The position numbers were made by a program, and so were the translations under genes. From Corallococcus sp. NCRR (lineage in GTDB: Bacteria; Myxococcota; Myxococcia; Myxococcales; Myxococcaceae), in contig NZ_CP114039.1 of the NCBI RefSeq assembly GCF_026965535.1, positions 5,456,001 to 5,520,000 of the forward strand: a DNA stretch of 64,000 nt, read 5' to 3'. The notes beneath the pieces were generated by a model. That model saw only the letters and a program-made list of their open reading frames with translations, did no database searches and was not told the DNA's origin. Below are positions 34,601-42,689 of this stretch, piece by piece. Position 1 is the first letter of the stretch. Every line of letters begins with the position of its first letter.

Positions 34601-35856
34601 TCCTGTCCTACCTCGCGGGCGTCCAGATTGGACCGAGCCTCGTCCAGCAGCAGGAGGGAACGAGCCCGCCGGTGGTGAGCATGGAGGGGGTCGCGGTGAC
34701 GGCGAACGTCTTCTCCAACACCTCCCTGGGCGTCGCCTGCACGCTCATGCCTCCGCCCCCCTGGGGTGAGGAGCCGGAGGAGCGGACCCAGCGGCTGCGC
34801 ATCGCGGGCAATCAGCTCGACGCCGCGGTCGGGGTGCTCGCGCTGGGGAACGACGTGGTCGTCCAGGGCAACACCGTGCGTGGCCAGCAGCTGAGCTTCT
34901 CCAATGACGTGCTCGGCCTTCCGCTGCACAACGCGAGGCAGGTGGGCCTCTACCTGGCGGACGGTGGATACAGCGCCGTCCAGGACAACGTCATCACTCT
35001 GAGCGCGGTGTCGCAGGCCGAGAAGGGCGGGAGCGTGGGCATCCTTCTCTACGAGCGCTGGACCGAAGGCGAGCGCGACGGCATCACGGTCCAGGACAAC
35101 ACCGTCACCGCGTCGACTCCCTTCTGGGTCGCCGAGGGTGAGACGGGCGCCGGGACGCATGGGCTCCTGCTGGAGGGAAACCGCTTCACCGGGTTGGGAT
35201 GCAGGTGCGAGCAGCTCTACGAGAGCGTCCTGCGGAACAACGTCTTCACGGGTGGGATCCGGATCACGATCTCGGGCGGAAACACCATCTCCGGCAACCG
35301 CCTGTCGCAGCTCCCGAGCAGCCACATCGCGCTCCGCATCACCCAGGTGTGGGGGGACTGGCAGATCGAGGACAACCGCGTGGATGGGAGCATCGTGCTG
35401 ACCCCCTATGCGTACACGACCGCCGGAGTGGCGAGCACGTCTCCTCGGTTCATCGAGTCGCTGCAACCGTGGGTGGCTCCGGCGGACACGGTCAACCGGG
35501 GGACCGTCCGGGTCGCGGAGGTCCAGCCGATCCTCCAGACCTATACGAAGGCGCTCGCCGCGGCGGCCATCGACAAGGAGTACTCGTACAACGCGCAGGT
35601 GCAGGGCAACTGGGTGTCAGCGGATCTGGTCGTTGGCTGGCCGAACGTGACCTCCAAGTCGCCGTACGACACGTATCCGGCGGCGGTCGCGGACACGTAC
35701 TCGGGGGTCCAGATCGTGGGCAACCGGGTCGGCGCCATGCTCGTCACGAACACGTACAGCCGGCTCGTGTTCGCGCACAACTTCGCGACGGACTTCAGCA
35801 TCCCGGGGTGGAGCCAGACCGGGATCATCACCGCCCCGAACTTCAACGCACCCTGA
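31609..35856 (+). CDS. DUF6519 protein with long right-handed beta-helix, probable tail fibre
   Basis: The 1,415-residue protein begins MKGDFTRGHRPDAKRKEKYR, then RRVLLQEGRLVLDSDVAAS, the DUF6519 signature of phage-tail-like loci that probably attaches to the baseplate. Beta sandwiches follow to about residue 620. From there TVQEALDELYAKEDGGC and ARIQQAIDEAIDGATLCLER open a pectin-lyase-type right-handed beta-helix with many turns of the form N-x-V-x-x-N/G-x-V (EDNRVDGSIVLTPY, VQGNTVRGQQLSFSN). It is the only fibre-like gene in the block and the best candidate for target recognition. Start ATG 31609 is the first codon giving the DUF6519 start. Confidence 0.82.
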   Translation: MKGDFTRGHRPDAKRKEKYRRVLLQEGRLVLDSDVAASVDAADTLIRDLASDVGCKQGSPNLGYLATPGPLLAVFETLDGVTLPAPGGAFVAYRDYGAKYHERFPSLYVGSHAAGGFVKVLARRKLTKARYPKVRLWLRANASVEVRIQGVSAGVVNANDAGNFKFYDVLVPAGAPAEYDTLEIGFSAAGAANEAWIGFIEGFEAATKAPLFSYTRGRYYLQGLAVESADDGMFWESTFPTSKGFPAGDTLPVAGSYVVAYLEGWERLITRIEDGGILEQALGGVLDTTVRSRAVGQVKLAVFANDGGDPLAGKDDVPAAFAKVDAGTGRLKLTTKVAPDNLDPCAIPEAGGYTGADNRFYRFEVHKGGALGNVEIKWSRNNGSDVFAVASVANTLTNLTLAPGAEVKDGDLIELLDETDDLGDAAPAEVALAAKVFRASQRSVGQLFYAETTATSGQLKLRDAVTRLPVNVPADFANKTQAPRKVRVWHGLLVTKPKVLGDPPVTLFDLGDGIVIELSGAAFRPGDYWQHEARKIKDNQNGPWQEPPHGPERLFAPLALFRYTGENAPLELVRWYDHQYSALCELNADDIAYDGGKVGTDADTVQEALDELYAKEDGGCCDASLSPSETQGDDTARIQQAIDEAIDGATLCLERGIYRIHGTLNIVGRRVTLSGCPHATLLGFEGDAPVFFVDGDACLTLRDLLVFRREDSGPLVQLTLSGGTPGEKGLAQFVPTQVRLEGAALVHAGENGVAIQIARPALPDFKPEEPAPFVVYPDTRGTTSIRAEESILLGAWGVAAEYVFMTELIESVVVCERAGIYAKGAGGLRLRRSSFQGWLDVERRKVLIDAADEDLEKTVTRLIETEAGGYNADSVGIGVSGVDYWRSEFEQCTFACGSPVLIGYLYDLLSVGNEYVGAHAGIRVDYLYQCRMSGDRFSTSGAAGVWLPWLTSSLKVEGCTFTGQRGILLAASADGSPLPALESTYPSLAEVGIHDNQFLSYLAGVQIGPSLVQQQEGTSPPVVSMEGVAVTANVFSNTSLGVACTLMPPPPWGEEPEERTQRLRIAGNQLDAAVGVLALGNDVVVQGNTVRGQQLSFSNDVLGLPLHNARQVGLYLADGGYSAVQDNVITLSAVSQAEKGGSVGILLYERWTEGERDGITVQDNTVTASTPFWVAEGETGAGTHGLLLEGNRFTGLGCRCEQLYESVLRNNVFTGGIRITISGGNTISGNRLSQLPSSHIALRITQVWGDWQIEDNRVDGSIVLTPYAYTTAGVASTSPRFIESLQPWVAPADTVNRGTVRVAEVQPILQTYTKALAAAAIDKEYSYNAQVQGNWVSADLVVGWPNVTSKSPYDTYPAAVADTYSGVQIVGNRVGAMLVTNTYSRLVFAHNFATDFSIPGWSQTGIITAPNFNAP

Positions 35857-35873
35857 CGGAAAGGACGCACTTC

Positions 35874-36362
35874 ATGCGACCGACGCAGAACATGAAGAAG
35901 GCCTTGAAGCTCCCGGACGTCAGTGACCCCCGTCCCCAGCGGCCCGCGCCCAAGAATCCAGGCGCGTGGGTGGCCGCGCGGCGTGAACAGCTGGAGCTGA
36001 GGCTCAAGTCGATTCGCGAGCTCTCGGGCAGCGCCGTGCTGACGCAGACGATGACCGCTGGACGGGAGCTCATCCAGGAGCTGTCGAAGGCGGCGCAGCA
36101 GGGAAAGAAAGACATCCCGCAGACTCCGCCGACCAACACCCCGACGAAGCCGCCCACCAAGGCGGAGCTCGCGAAGATTGAAGAAGCAGAGCGCAAGGCA
36201 CTCGAGGCCTGGAAGGGCATCGAGAAGGACGCGCAGGAGCGGCTCGCGCTCCGCATCCGCCGGGGTGAGGCGAGGGTGCGGGCGCTGACCGCGTATCAGT
36301 CCGCGCGCACTTGCGGGCTCGGAGGACCGAAGAGCCAACCGCGGAAGCCGGAGAAGGGCTGA
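35874..36362 (+). CDS. Hypothetical small helical eCIS protein
   Basis: The 162-residue protein starts at ATG 35874 after GGAAAGGA. It is Lys/Arg/Ala-rich, with helices REQLELRLKSIRELSG and LAKIEEAERKALEAWKGIEK separated by a Pro/Thr-rich linker (PQTPPTNTPTKPPTKAE). No family is recognised. It lies 17 bp after the fibre gene and 6 bp before the giant DUF4157 gene, so a chaperone or loading factor for either is plausible. This is inferred from position only. Confidence 0.6.
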   Translation: MRPTQNMKKALKLPDVSDPRPQRPAPKNPGAWVAARREQLELRLKSIRELSGSAVLTQTMTAGRELIQELSKAAQQGKKDIPQTPPTNTPTKPPTKAELAKIEEAERKALEAWKGIEKDAQERLALRIRRGEARVRALTAYQSARTCGLGGPKSQPRKPEKG

Positions 36363-36368
36363 CCCAAG

Positions 36369-39300
36369 GTGGGACGCCCGGCCGCGAAGACTCCGGCGCC
36401 TGTGAATGCGCCGAGCGCGGCGGTACCCGCGTCGCGGGCCGCTGAAGCCACCGGTGTGTCCCACGCGGCCGACCCGGGCTTCTCGGGGGGCAGTCCTCTG
36501 GGCCCTTCGACCCGGTCGCGGATGGAGGGCGCCTTCGGGCGTTCGTTCGACGGTGTGCGGGTGCACACGGATGCGCGCGCGGCGGGCTTCGCCGCCGAGC
36601 ACCAGGCGGAGGCCGTCACCACCGGACAGGACATCGCCTTCGGGACGTCGAAGTACCGCCCCGGCACCGAGGGCGGCGACAGGCTGCTCGCGCACGAGCT
36701 GACCCACGTGGTGCAGCAGGGCAACTCCGCGCGCGGAGCCCCCCAGGCCAAGAGCGAGGTCTCCACGCCGAACGAGCCAGCCGAGATGCAGGCCGACGCG
36801 GCTGCTTCACGGGTGCTGTCGGGACATCCGGCTGGAGTCACCGAGGGCAGCTATTCGGGGTCGACGCGAAACCGGCTGATGCGCAAGGCGCTGTCCCCGG
36901 CGAGCGTGCCGGTGCCAGGCAATGCCGCGGAGACAGCCGGACCGACGGAGGCGAAGTCCGCCAATGGCCCCGAAGTGACAGGGGGGCCGCCAGGGAAGAA
37001 GCGGAAGAAGTCCGAGGAGGCGGAAGCGGCCGAGGCCGGCAAGGAGCAGGCGAAGACGCCCGGAGAAGAGGGCGCCGGGGCTGAAGCGAAGACGGCGGAG
37101 GCGCGGCAGGCCGGCGTCGAGGAGCCCGCGTCCACCCAGAAGACGCAGGACGGGAAGCAAGGCGGCAGAGCGGCCGTGAGCGGTGGCCTCGCGGGAAGGC
37201 TCGCGCAGTCGCTGCGCGAGAAGGTGACGAGGGGAGAGGAGAAGCCCGCGCTGTCGCCCGGAGCGAACGAGACGCTCCGCGAGGCAGCGGAGTCCGGAGT
37301 CACCGGCGCGAAGAAGGAGCAGGGCAAGGCCGGTGAAGCCCGAGCGGCCGGACTCCAGACTCCCGGAGCAAAGGCCGCCGCCGGTGAAGTGGCCGGGCCG
37401 CGTGGAACGAAGCCCGCGGGTGGGGCCCTCAGGGGAACAACGCCGGCTGAAGCAAAGGCAGGTGCCGCCGGGAAGGAGCCCGGAGCACCCATCGAAGGCA
37501 AGGCCGGTGCTGCTGGGAAGGAGCCTGGAGCGCCCGGTGAGGGCAAGGCCGGTGCCGCTGGGAAGGAGCCCGGAGCACCCGTCGAAGGCAAGGCCGGTGC
37601 TGCTGGGAAGGAGCCTGGAGCGCCCGGTGAAGGCAAGGCCGAGGGACGAAAGGGCGCCGAAGCAGAAGGCGCGGCGACAGGTGAGAAGGGCGCCGAGAAG
37701 AAGCCGGGCGCGGCCGACGAAGCAAAGGCCCTTGCGGGAGAGAAGGAAGAGGGCACCAAGAAGGGCAAGGGCGGCGACGCGAGCGCCAAGGCCGAGGGCC
37801 AGGCCAAGGCCCGACAGGGCGTCCCCGGAGATGTGAAGAAGGCCCTCGAAGGCGCGAACGACAAGGGCCCGGCGGGTGCATCGCCAGCGACAGCGGAGCG
37901 CGAGCCCGCGGCAGCTGGAGGCGGCGGAGGCGGCGGAGGTGGCGGTGGCGGTGCTGGCGGAGAGGGAGGCTCCGAATCTCCCGAGGCCCAGGCCACCGAG
38001 GAGAAGATCTACGAGAAGCAGCCCGAGGAAGAGGCTGCCGCCGAAGCACAACAAGATCAGGAGGAAACCGCCGAGGGTGAAGCAGGCGGCGGTGTTGAAG
38101 CCGAGGCCGAAGGTGGAGGTGGTTCGGAGCCGACGGAAGCGCTGAGTGGTGGTGGCGGAGGCGAAGGAGACACCGAGCCCACCAGCGCCGACGCCGCGGA
38201 GAAGGGACCCACCGAACAGCAGGTCGAGGCCAAGGAGGCCGCGTCCACAGCGGAGACGAACCGGGAGATCGCCGAACAGAAGCAGGCCGACGCCGAAGAG
38301 GCGCAGGCGCAAGAGCCAGCTCCCGAGAGCGCGGGCCCCGAGGAGGGGGCGCTCTCTCCAGCGGAACAGGGCGCGGCGACAGCCTCCGTGAGCGAGGACG
38401 CGGGCGGTGGTGCCGGCGCTGCCGCCGGCGGCGGTGGAGGCGGAGGAGCCATCCCCGACAAGCCCGCGCCGGCCGTCCCTGATGTCTCGGGCAGCGAGCC
38501 CAAGGCCGGGCTCGGGTCGCTCAAGGGCCTGGCGCCCATGTCCATCCAGGGCGCGCTCGGGAGCGTCTCCCAGTCGGTCTCGAAGTCTGTCGGCGACAAG
38601 AAACAGGCGCTCGCCGCGAACCCACCCACGCGCGCGGCCTCCTCGGGCATGCCCGGCAAGAAGGGCGCGACGCGGCTTGCCCCCGGCGCTGACGGCAAGG
38701 GCGGCACGAAGGCCGAGAAGGTGAACGAAGGCGCCGCGGTCGAGACGCCCGCGGCCGAGCCCGTTCCCGAGGCTCCAGCCCCCGCCGTCAACGCGGTGAC
38801 CGCCCCCTCGACGAGCGGCACTGGCGAAGGAGAGATGTCGCAGCAGGACGCGGACCGGATGGGTTCCGCGGTCGACAACATGCCCACCTCGGATCCCGAG
38901 GTGAGCACCAGCGCCGGCCCGCCGCCCACGCTCGCGCTCGAAGGGAACGCGGATCCCTCGCAGGTCACGGCCCAGCGCGTGAAGATGGACCAGTCCGTGG
39001 CGGCCGCGCACGACACGGGCAAGGCCGACGCGCGCAAGCCGATGGGGGAGAACGAGATTGCTCCCCAGGAAACCCACGAGACGCTCGCCGCGAAGGTGCC
39101 CGCCAGCGGAGGCGGCGCGGGCGGAGGGGCGGCGGGAGGAGCGGGCGGCCCGGACGCGGAGGCCGCGTCGATCATCGCCCAGGAGAAGAGCCAGGCGGAG
39201 ATCGACGCCGCGGTCGAGAAGGGCCAGGGCGACATGGCCCAGGAGGAGGCGAAGGAACAGGAAGCCTCCGAGGCCGAAACCCAGCGCACCCAGGACCTGG

Positions 39301-41822
39301 CCGCCCAGGCCGAGTCAGACGCCGCGGCGGAGCAGGAAGCGGAGAAGGCCGCCGCCCAGAACGAGGTCGCGAAGAAGCGCGGCGAGTGGAACGAGGAGCA
39401 GCAGGCCGCCGTCGACAAGAGCCACACCGAGGCCGACACGAAGCAGCAGGAGGCCGACGAGAAGGTCGAAACAGAGAAGACGCAAGCCGACGAGAGCGCC
39501 AGCAAGACCCTCCACGAGGGCGAGGAGAAGGCCCAGCAGGCCAAGGAGGAGGGAGAGGCCAAGGCCGAGCGCGAGAAGGCCAAGGCGAAGGAGGAGTCGA
39601 GCGGCTTCTTCGGCTGGCTCGCGTCGAAGGCGAAGGCGTTCTTCAACAAGATCAAGGAGGCCGTGAAGAGCGTCATGAAGGCGCTCCGCGCGGCGGTGAA
39701 GGCGGCCATCGAAGCGGCGAAGAAGGCCGCGGTCGCGCTGATTGAAAAGGCGCGGCAGGCGGTGGTCGCGGCCATCCGTCTCGCGGGTGACGCGCTGATC
39801 GCCATCAGCGACGTGGCGCTCGCCGCGTTCCCGGAACTCAAGGCGAAGTTCCAGGGCGCCGTCCGCCAGACCGTCCAGGACGCCGAGGACGCGGTCAACA
39901 ACATCGCGGACAAGCTGAAGAAGGGCGTCACGAAGCTGCTCGACGCGCTCGGCGAGTTCCTCGACAAGGCCCTGGGGCTTCTGGAGAAGGGCCTGCTCGC
40001 GGCCGTGGACGCGGTCGCCGCCGTGGTGGACTCGGCGATCAAGGCGGCGGAGGCCGTCGCCAAGGCGCTGGGGACCTTCCTCGCGCTCATCAAGGACATC
40101 GCGGCGGGCCCGGGTCAGTGGATCGCGAACCTGGGCGCCGCTGTCGTGGACGGCATCAAGAACCACCTCGTGAAGGCCATGGCGTCGGCCATCAGCGACT
40201 GGTTCAAGAGCAAGGTCGAGGAGGTGCTGGGCATCCCCGTCGACCTGATGAAGGCGCTCTTCACGGGCGGCTTCAACCTGGAGGCCATCGGGAAGATGGC
40301 CTGGGAGGCGCTCAAGTCCGCGGTCCCGGGCATCCTGGTCCAGCTGCTGATCGAAAAGCTGGTGGCGATGATCGTCCCCGCCGCGGGCGCGGTGATGGCC
40401 ATCATCGAGGGCGTCCAGGCGGCGTGGGGCGCGGTCAGCCGGATCATCGCGGCCATCGATTCCTTCATCACCTTCCTGAAGGCGGTGAAGGGCGGGAACG
40501 CCGGCCCTCCGTTCGCGACCGCGGTGGCGGCGGGCGCCGTGGCGGTGATCGACTTCGTCGCCAACTGGCTGCTCAAGCGCCTCATGAAGCCGGCGAAGAA
40601 GGTGTCCGGCAAGCTGGCCGCGCTGGGCAAGAAGATCCTGGCCAAGATCAAGAAGGGGCTGAAGAAGGCCGGCAAGAAGCTCAAGAAGTTCTTCAAGAAG
40701 GCGGGCCAGAAGCTCAAGAAGCTGAAGGACAAGGTCTTCGGCAAGAAGAAGAAGGGCAAGGGCCGGGACAAGAAGAAGGACAAGGACAAGAAGAAGAAGG
40801 AGCAGATCGAAAGGGCGCTGCGCGAGGTGCCTCCCAAGGTCCGGGCGCTCGTCGCCAAACGGCCCAGGAAGCTCATGCTCACGATGCAGCTCCTGAAGCT
40901 CAAGGTGCAGTACCGCCTCAAGAAGCTGGCCGTCAGCGGCACCCGCCCGAACTACACCATCTCGGGGTTCATCAACCCGCCGTTGCCCGACGAGAAGATC
41001 TTCGGGGTCGACTCACACAAGTTCCTCAAGGCGGTCCAACTCGTCGCACAGAAGTGGGCGAAGCGGCGCAAGGCGGAAGAGCGCGCGCCGGATCAGGACT
41101 TGATGGCCATGCCGCAATTCGGAGTCGAGACCCGAGGCTTCGGAAAGGGGGGCGTCCACAGCCCCGGCATGGCGGGCGCGGATCCGGTCTCGTTCGAGAC
41201 GAAGGGCTCCCTGACGCTCATTCCTGGCGTGGAGAAGCCTCGCTCGTATCTCGCGATCACGAATGAGCTGGAGAAATTGAGCGCGGAGGACCGCGACAAG
41301 TTCGGGACGATGCTCGCGCAGCTCGTCAAGCGCAAGCGCGCGGACGCCAACGTGGCGGGGCTGGGGGAGGTCTTCGGGACGATGTTCGTCTCCGAGCGCA
41401 AGCGGCACTCGAAGAACCTCGTCTACGCGCTCATGGCGGTCCAGACGATGGCCGCGGGTGGCACGTCACCCGTGGAGATGCTGAACCCGAAACAAGGGGA
41501 GGGCGGCGGCGTCTTCCCACCGGCCTACAAGGGGGCGGTGCAGGGGCAGGGAGGCACGTCCAGGCTCGGAAACAATCCGACCCAGGAGGCGCTGGATCAG
41601 TGGTCCGCCAAGGAGACCCAGAAGCAGGCCAAGCTGCCCGAGTACAGGCAGACGAATCCGGAGCAGACATTCGCCGAGGCGTATCGCCGCGAAGTGGAGC
41701 AAATCAAACGGTGGGCCAAGGCGGCGGGGCTGGAGGAGAAGGTCTTCAACAAGGATATGTCCGCGCAGGAGATCGCCGATATCATCGACGGTGCTCTCGC
41801 GAGCTATTTCTCGAAGGGATGA
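36369..41822 (+). CDS. Giant DUF4157 (eCIS core domain) protein, candidate cargo effector
   Basis: The 1,817-residue protein starts at GTG. Residues 45-125 are a DUF4157 domain: RMEGAFGRSFDGVRVHTDAR and the zinc-protease-like HELTH (H109-H113) in LLAHELTHVVQQG, a domain tightly linked to eCIS cargo. Residues 170-930 are low-complexity Ala/Gly/Glu/Lys with a four-fold 15-residue tandem repeat at 362-421. Residues 938-1077 are an acidic coiled coil. From 1078 (GFFGWLASKAKAFFNKI) to about 1420 runs a long amphipathic, partly hydrophobic helical region, followed by a Lys-rich segment to 1478 (KKGLKKAGKKLKKFFKK). The last 340 residues are a distinct, unrecognised globular domain ending IIDGALASYFSKG. 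The layout fits a polymorphic toxin delivered by the particle; part of the helical region might instead serve as tape measure. Confidence 0.85.
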   Translation: MGRPAAKTPAPVNAPSAAVPASRAAEATGVSHAADPGFSGGSPLGPSTRSRMEGAFGRSFDGVRVHTDARAAGFAAEHQAEAVTTGQDIAFGTSKYRPGTEGGDRLLAHELTHVVQQGNSARGAPQAKSEVSTPNEPAEMQADAAASRVLSGHPAGVTEGSYSGSTRNRLMRKALSPASVPVPGNAAETAGPTEAKSANGPEVTGGPPGKKRKKSEEAEAAEAGKEQAKTPGEEGAGAEAKTAEARQAGVEEPASTQKTQDGKQGGRAAVSGGLAGRLAQSLREKVTRGEEKPALSPGANETLREAAESGVTGAKKEQGKAGEARAAGLQTPGAKAAAGEVAGPRGTKPAGGALRGTTPAEAKAGAAGKEPGAPIEGKAGAAGKEPGAPGEGKAGAAGKEPGAPVEGKAGAAGKEPGAPGEGKAEGRKGAEAEGAATGEKGAEKKPGAADEAKALAGEKEEGTKKGKGGDASAKAEGQAKARQGVPGDVKKALEGANDKGPAGASPATAEREPAAAGGGGGGGGGGGGAGGEGGSESPEAQATEEKIYEKQPEEEAAAEAQQDQEETAEGEAGGGVEAEAEGGGGSEPTEALSGGGGGEGDTEPTSADAAEKGPTEQQVEAKEAASTAETNREIAEQKQADAEEAQAQEPAPESAGPEEGALSPAEQGAATASVSEDAGGGAGAAAGGGGGGGAIPDKPAPAVPDVSGSEPKAGLGSLKGLAPMSIQGALGSVSQSVSKSVGDKKQALAANPPTRAASSGMPGKKGATRLAPGADGKGGTKAEKVNEGAAVETPAAEPVPEAPAPAVNAVTAPSTSGTGEGEMSQQDADRMGSAVDNMPTSDPEVSTSAGPPPTLALEGNADPSQVTAQRVKMDQSVAAAHDTGKADARKPMGENEIAPQETHETLAAKVPASGGGAGGGAAGGAGGPDAEAASIIAQEKSQAEIDAAVEKGQGDMAQEEAKEQEASEAETQRTQDLAAQAESDAAAEQEAEKAAAQNEVAKKRGEWNEEQQAAVDKSHTEADTKQQEADEKVETEKTQADESASKTLHEGEEKAQQAKEEGEAKAEREKAKAKEESSGFFGWLASKAKAFFNKIKEAVKSVMKALRAAVKAAIEAAKKAAVALIEKARQAVVAAIRLAGDALIAISDVALAAFPELKAKFQGAVRQTVQDAEDAVNNIADKLKKGVTKLLDALGEFLDKALGLLEKGLLAAVDAVAAVVDSAIKAAEAVAKALGTFLALIKDIAAGPGQWIANLGAAVVDGIKNHLVKAMASAISDWFKSKVEEVLGIPVDLMKALFTGGFNLEAIGKMAWEALKSAVPGILVQLLIEKLVAMIVPAAGAVMAIIEGVQAAWGAVSRIIAAIDSFITFLKAVKGGNAGPPFATAVAAGAVAVIDFVANWLLKRLMKPAKKVSGKLAALGKKILAKIKKGLKKAGKKLKKFFKKAGQKLKKLKDKVFGKKKKGKGRDKKKDKDKKKKEQIERALREVPPKVRALVAKRPRKLMLTMQLLKLKVQYRLKKLAVSGTRPNYTISGFINPPLPDEKIFGVDSHKFLKAVQLVAQKWAKRRKAEERAPDQDLMAMPQFGVETRGFGKGGVHSPGMAGADPVSFETKGSLTLIPGVEKPRSYLAITNELEKLSAEDRDKFGTMLAQLVKRKRADANVAGLGEVFGTMFVSERKRHSKNLVYALMAVQTMAAGGTSPVEMLNPKQGEGGGVFPPAYKGAVQGQGGTSRLGNNPTQEALDQWSAKETQKQAKLPEYRQTNPEQTFAEAYRREVEQIKRWAKAAGLEEKVFNKDMSAQEIADIIDGALASYFSKG
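37452..37631 (+). repeat. Four 45 bp tandem repeats inside the DUF4157 gene
   Basis: Units encode GKAGAAGKEPGAP(I/G/V/G)E and alternate in an A-B-A-B pattern at the DNA level, so a 90 bp block was duplicated recently. Copy-number change would keep the frame. Confidence 0.8.
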
Positions 41823-41829
41823 GGCACCC

Positions 41830-42387
41830 ATGCGCACCTTGATCCTCAAGGAAGCTGTCGGGCGGGAGCGGATGGAAGAGGTGATGCGCGGGATGGGGCT
41901 CACGCTCGCCAAGGACGACACGGTGGAGCAGATGGTCTGGCGGGTCTGGATGGCCGCTGACCGCCAGAGCGCCGTGCATGACATCGACGATTTCGTGACG
42001 AAGGTCCGCTACCTCTCCGTTCGCGGAAAGAAGGAGGGCGCGCTCGTGAAGCAGTTGTCGGCGGCCCTCCCTGTCTGGGCCCGTGACGACCTGCTCAAGC
42101 ATGCGCTGGCGCTGCTCGCCCACGGCTCGGACGAGGACCGGCAGAAGGTCGCCTTCGAGGTGGCGGCGGAGATGGACGAGTACGATGCCGCCTCCGCGGG
42201 TGTCCTGACGGCCTTCCTCAAGATGGACGAGCCGAGCATCCGCCGCGCCGGGGCACGCGCGCTGCGCTCCCGTCCCTGGTCCATCTTTCGCGGCACGGCG
42301 AAGCAGCTCTCCGAGGACGCAGACCCTGAAATCGCCGCCGTCGGCAAGGAGATGCTGGCGCGAATCATCGAGCAGCATGGCGAGTAG
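41830..42387 (+). CDS. HEAT-like repeat protein, possible immunity protein or chaperone of the eCIS cargo
   Basis: The 185-residue protein starts at ATG 41830, 7 bp after the giant gene stop; an in-frame start at 41791 lies inside that gene and is less likely. It is all-helical with HEAT-like pairs: ARDDLLKHALALLAHGSDED, RQKVAFEVAAEMDEYDAASA, EPSIRRAGARALRSRP, DADPEIAAVGKEMLARII. It has no signal peptide. Position immediately behind a large candidate toxin is typical of an immunity gene, and helical-repeat immunity proteins are common in polymorphic toxin systems. It could equally be a loading chaperone. It is the last gene of the block. Confidence 0.65.
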   Translation: MRTLILKEAVGRERMEEVMRGMGLTLAKDDTVEQMVWRVWMAADRQSAVHDIDDFVTKVRYLSVRGKKEGALVKQLSAALPVWARDDLLKHALALLAHGSDEDRQKVAFEVAAEMDEYDAASAGVLTAFLKMDEPSIRRAGARALRSRPWSIFRGTAKQLSEDADPEIAAVGKEMLARIIEQHGE

Positions 42388-42389
42388 TG

Positions 42390-42689
42390 GATGTCAGGGG
42401 CCTCCCGCGCGGTCCTTCTCCACGCCAGGGGCCGCTCCCACCGGCTCCAGGTGCGGGAGGTGGCCCGGGGACGCAGCTCGCGCGCCACGGCGAGCCGCAG
42501 GCGCTCCCGGGCCTGCGCGGAAGGCAGGGGGCCTTCCTCGCTTGTCTCCAGGGCGCGCTTGAGCGCGATGAACTCCCGCAGACAGCTTCCGCACACGGGG
42601 AGGTGGTCCTCGACGGCCTGCCGGGTTTCGGGGTCCAGCGTTCCGAAGTGGTAGGCCACCAGCTCGGGCGCCACCGTGTGGCAGCTCAT
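42390..42689 (-). pseudogene. Truncated anti-sigma factor (zf-HC2 domain only)
   Basis: From ATG 42689 the frame encodes MSCHTVAPELVAYHFGTL and DHLPVCGSCLREFIALKRAL, a His-x3-Cys-x2-Cys zinc anti-sigma (zf-HC2) domain. After RWERPLAWRRT the expected membrane helix and sensor part are missing; the frame simply continues antisense into the HEAT-like gene. The break lies within about 42388-42430, next to the end of the eCIS block. The ATG overlaps the sigma gene stop by 4 bp, the standard arrangement of an ECF sigma/anti-sigma pair. Confidence 0.75.

Noticed and set aside
38057..40099. Minus-strand open frame of 680 codons, Ser/Ala-rich
   Set aside because: Antisense of the low-complexity part of the DUF4157 gene; composition is a mirror of Glu/Lys/Ala codons.
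11386..42387. Interpretation as a prophage
   Set aside because: No capsid, portal, terminase, integrase, holin or repressor gene; the DUF4157, AAA+ ATPase and DUF4255 genes are eCIS-specific.
11386..42387. Interpretation as a type VI secretion system
   Set aside because: No TssJ, TssL, TssM or ClpV homologue; single-protein sheath rather than TssB/TssC, and gp27/gp5 split as in phage-like systems.
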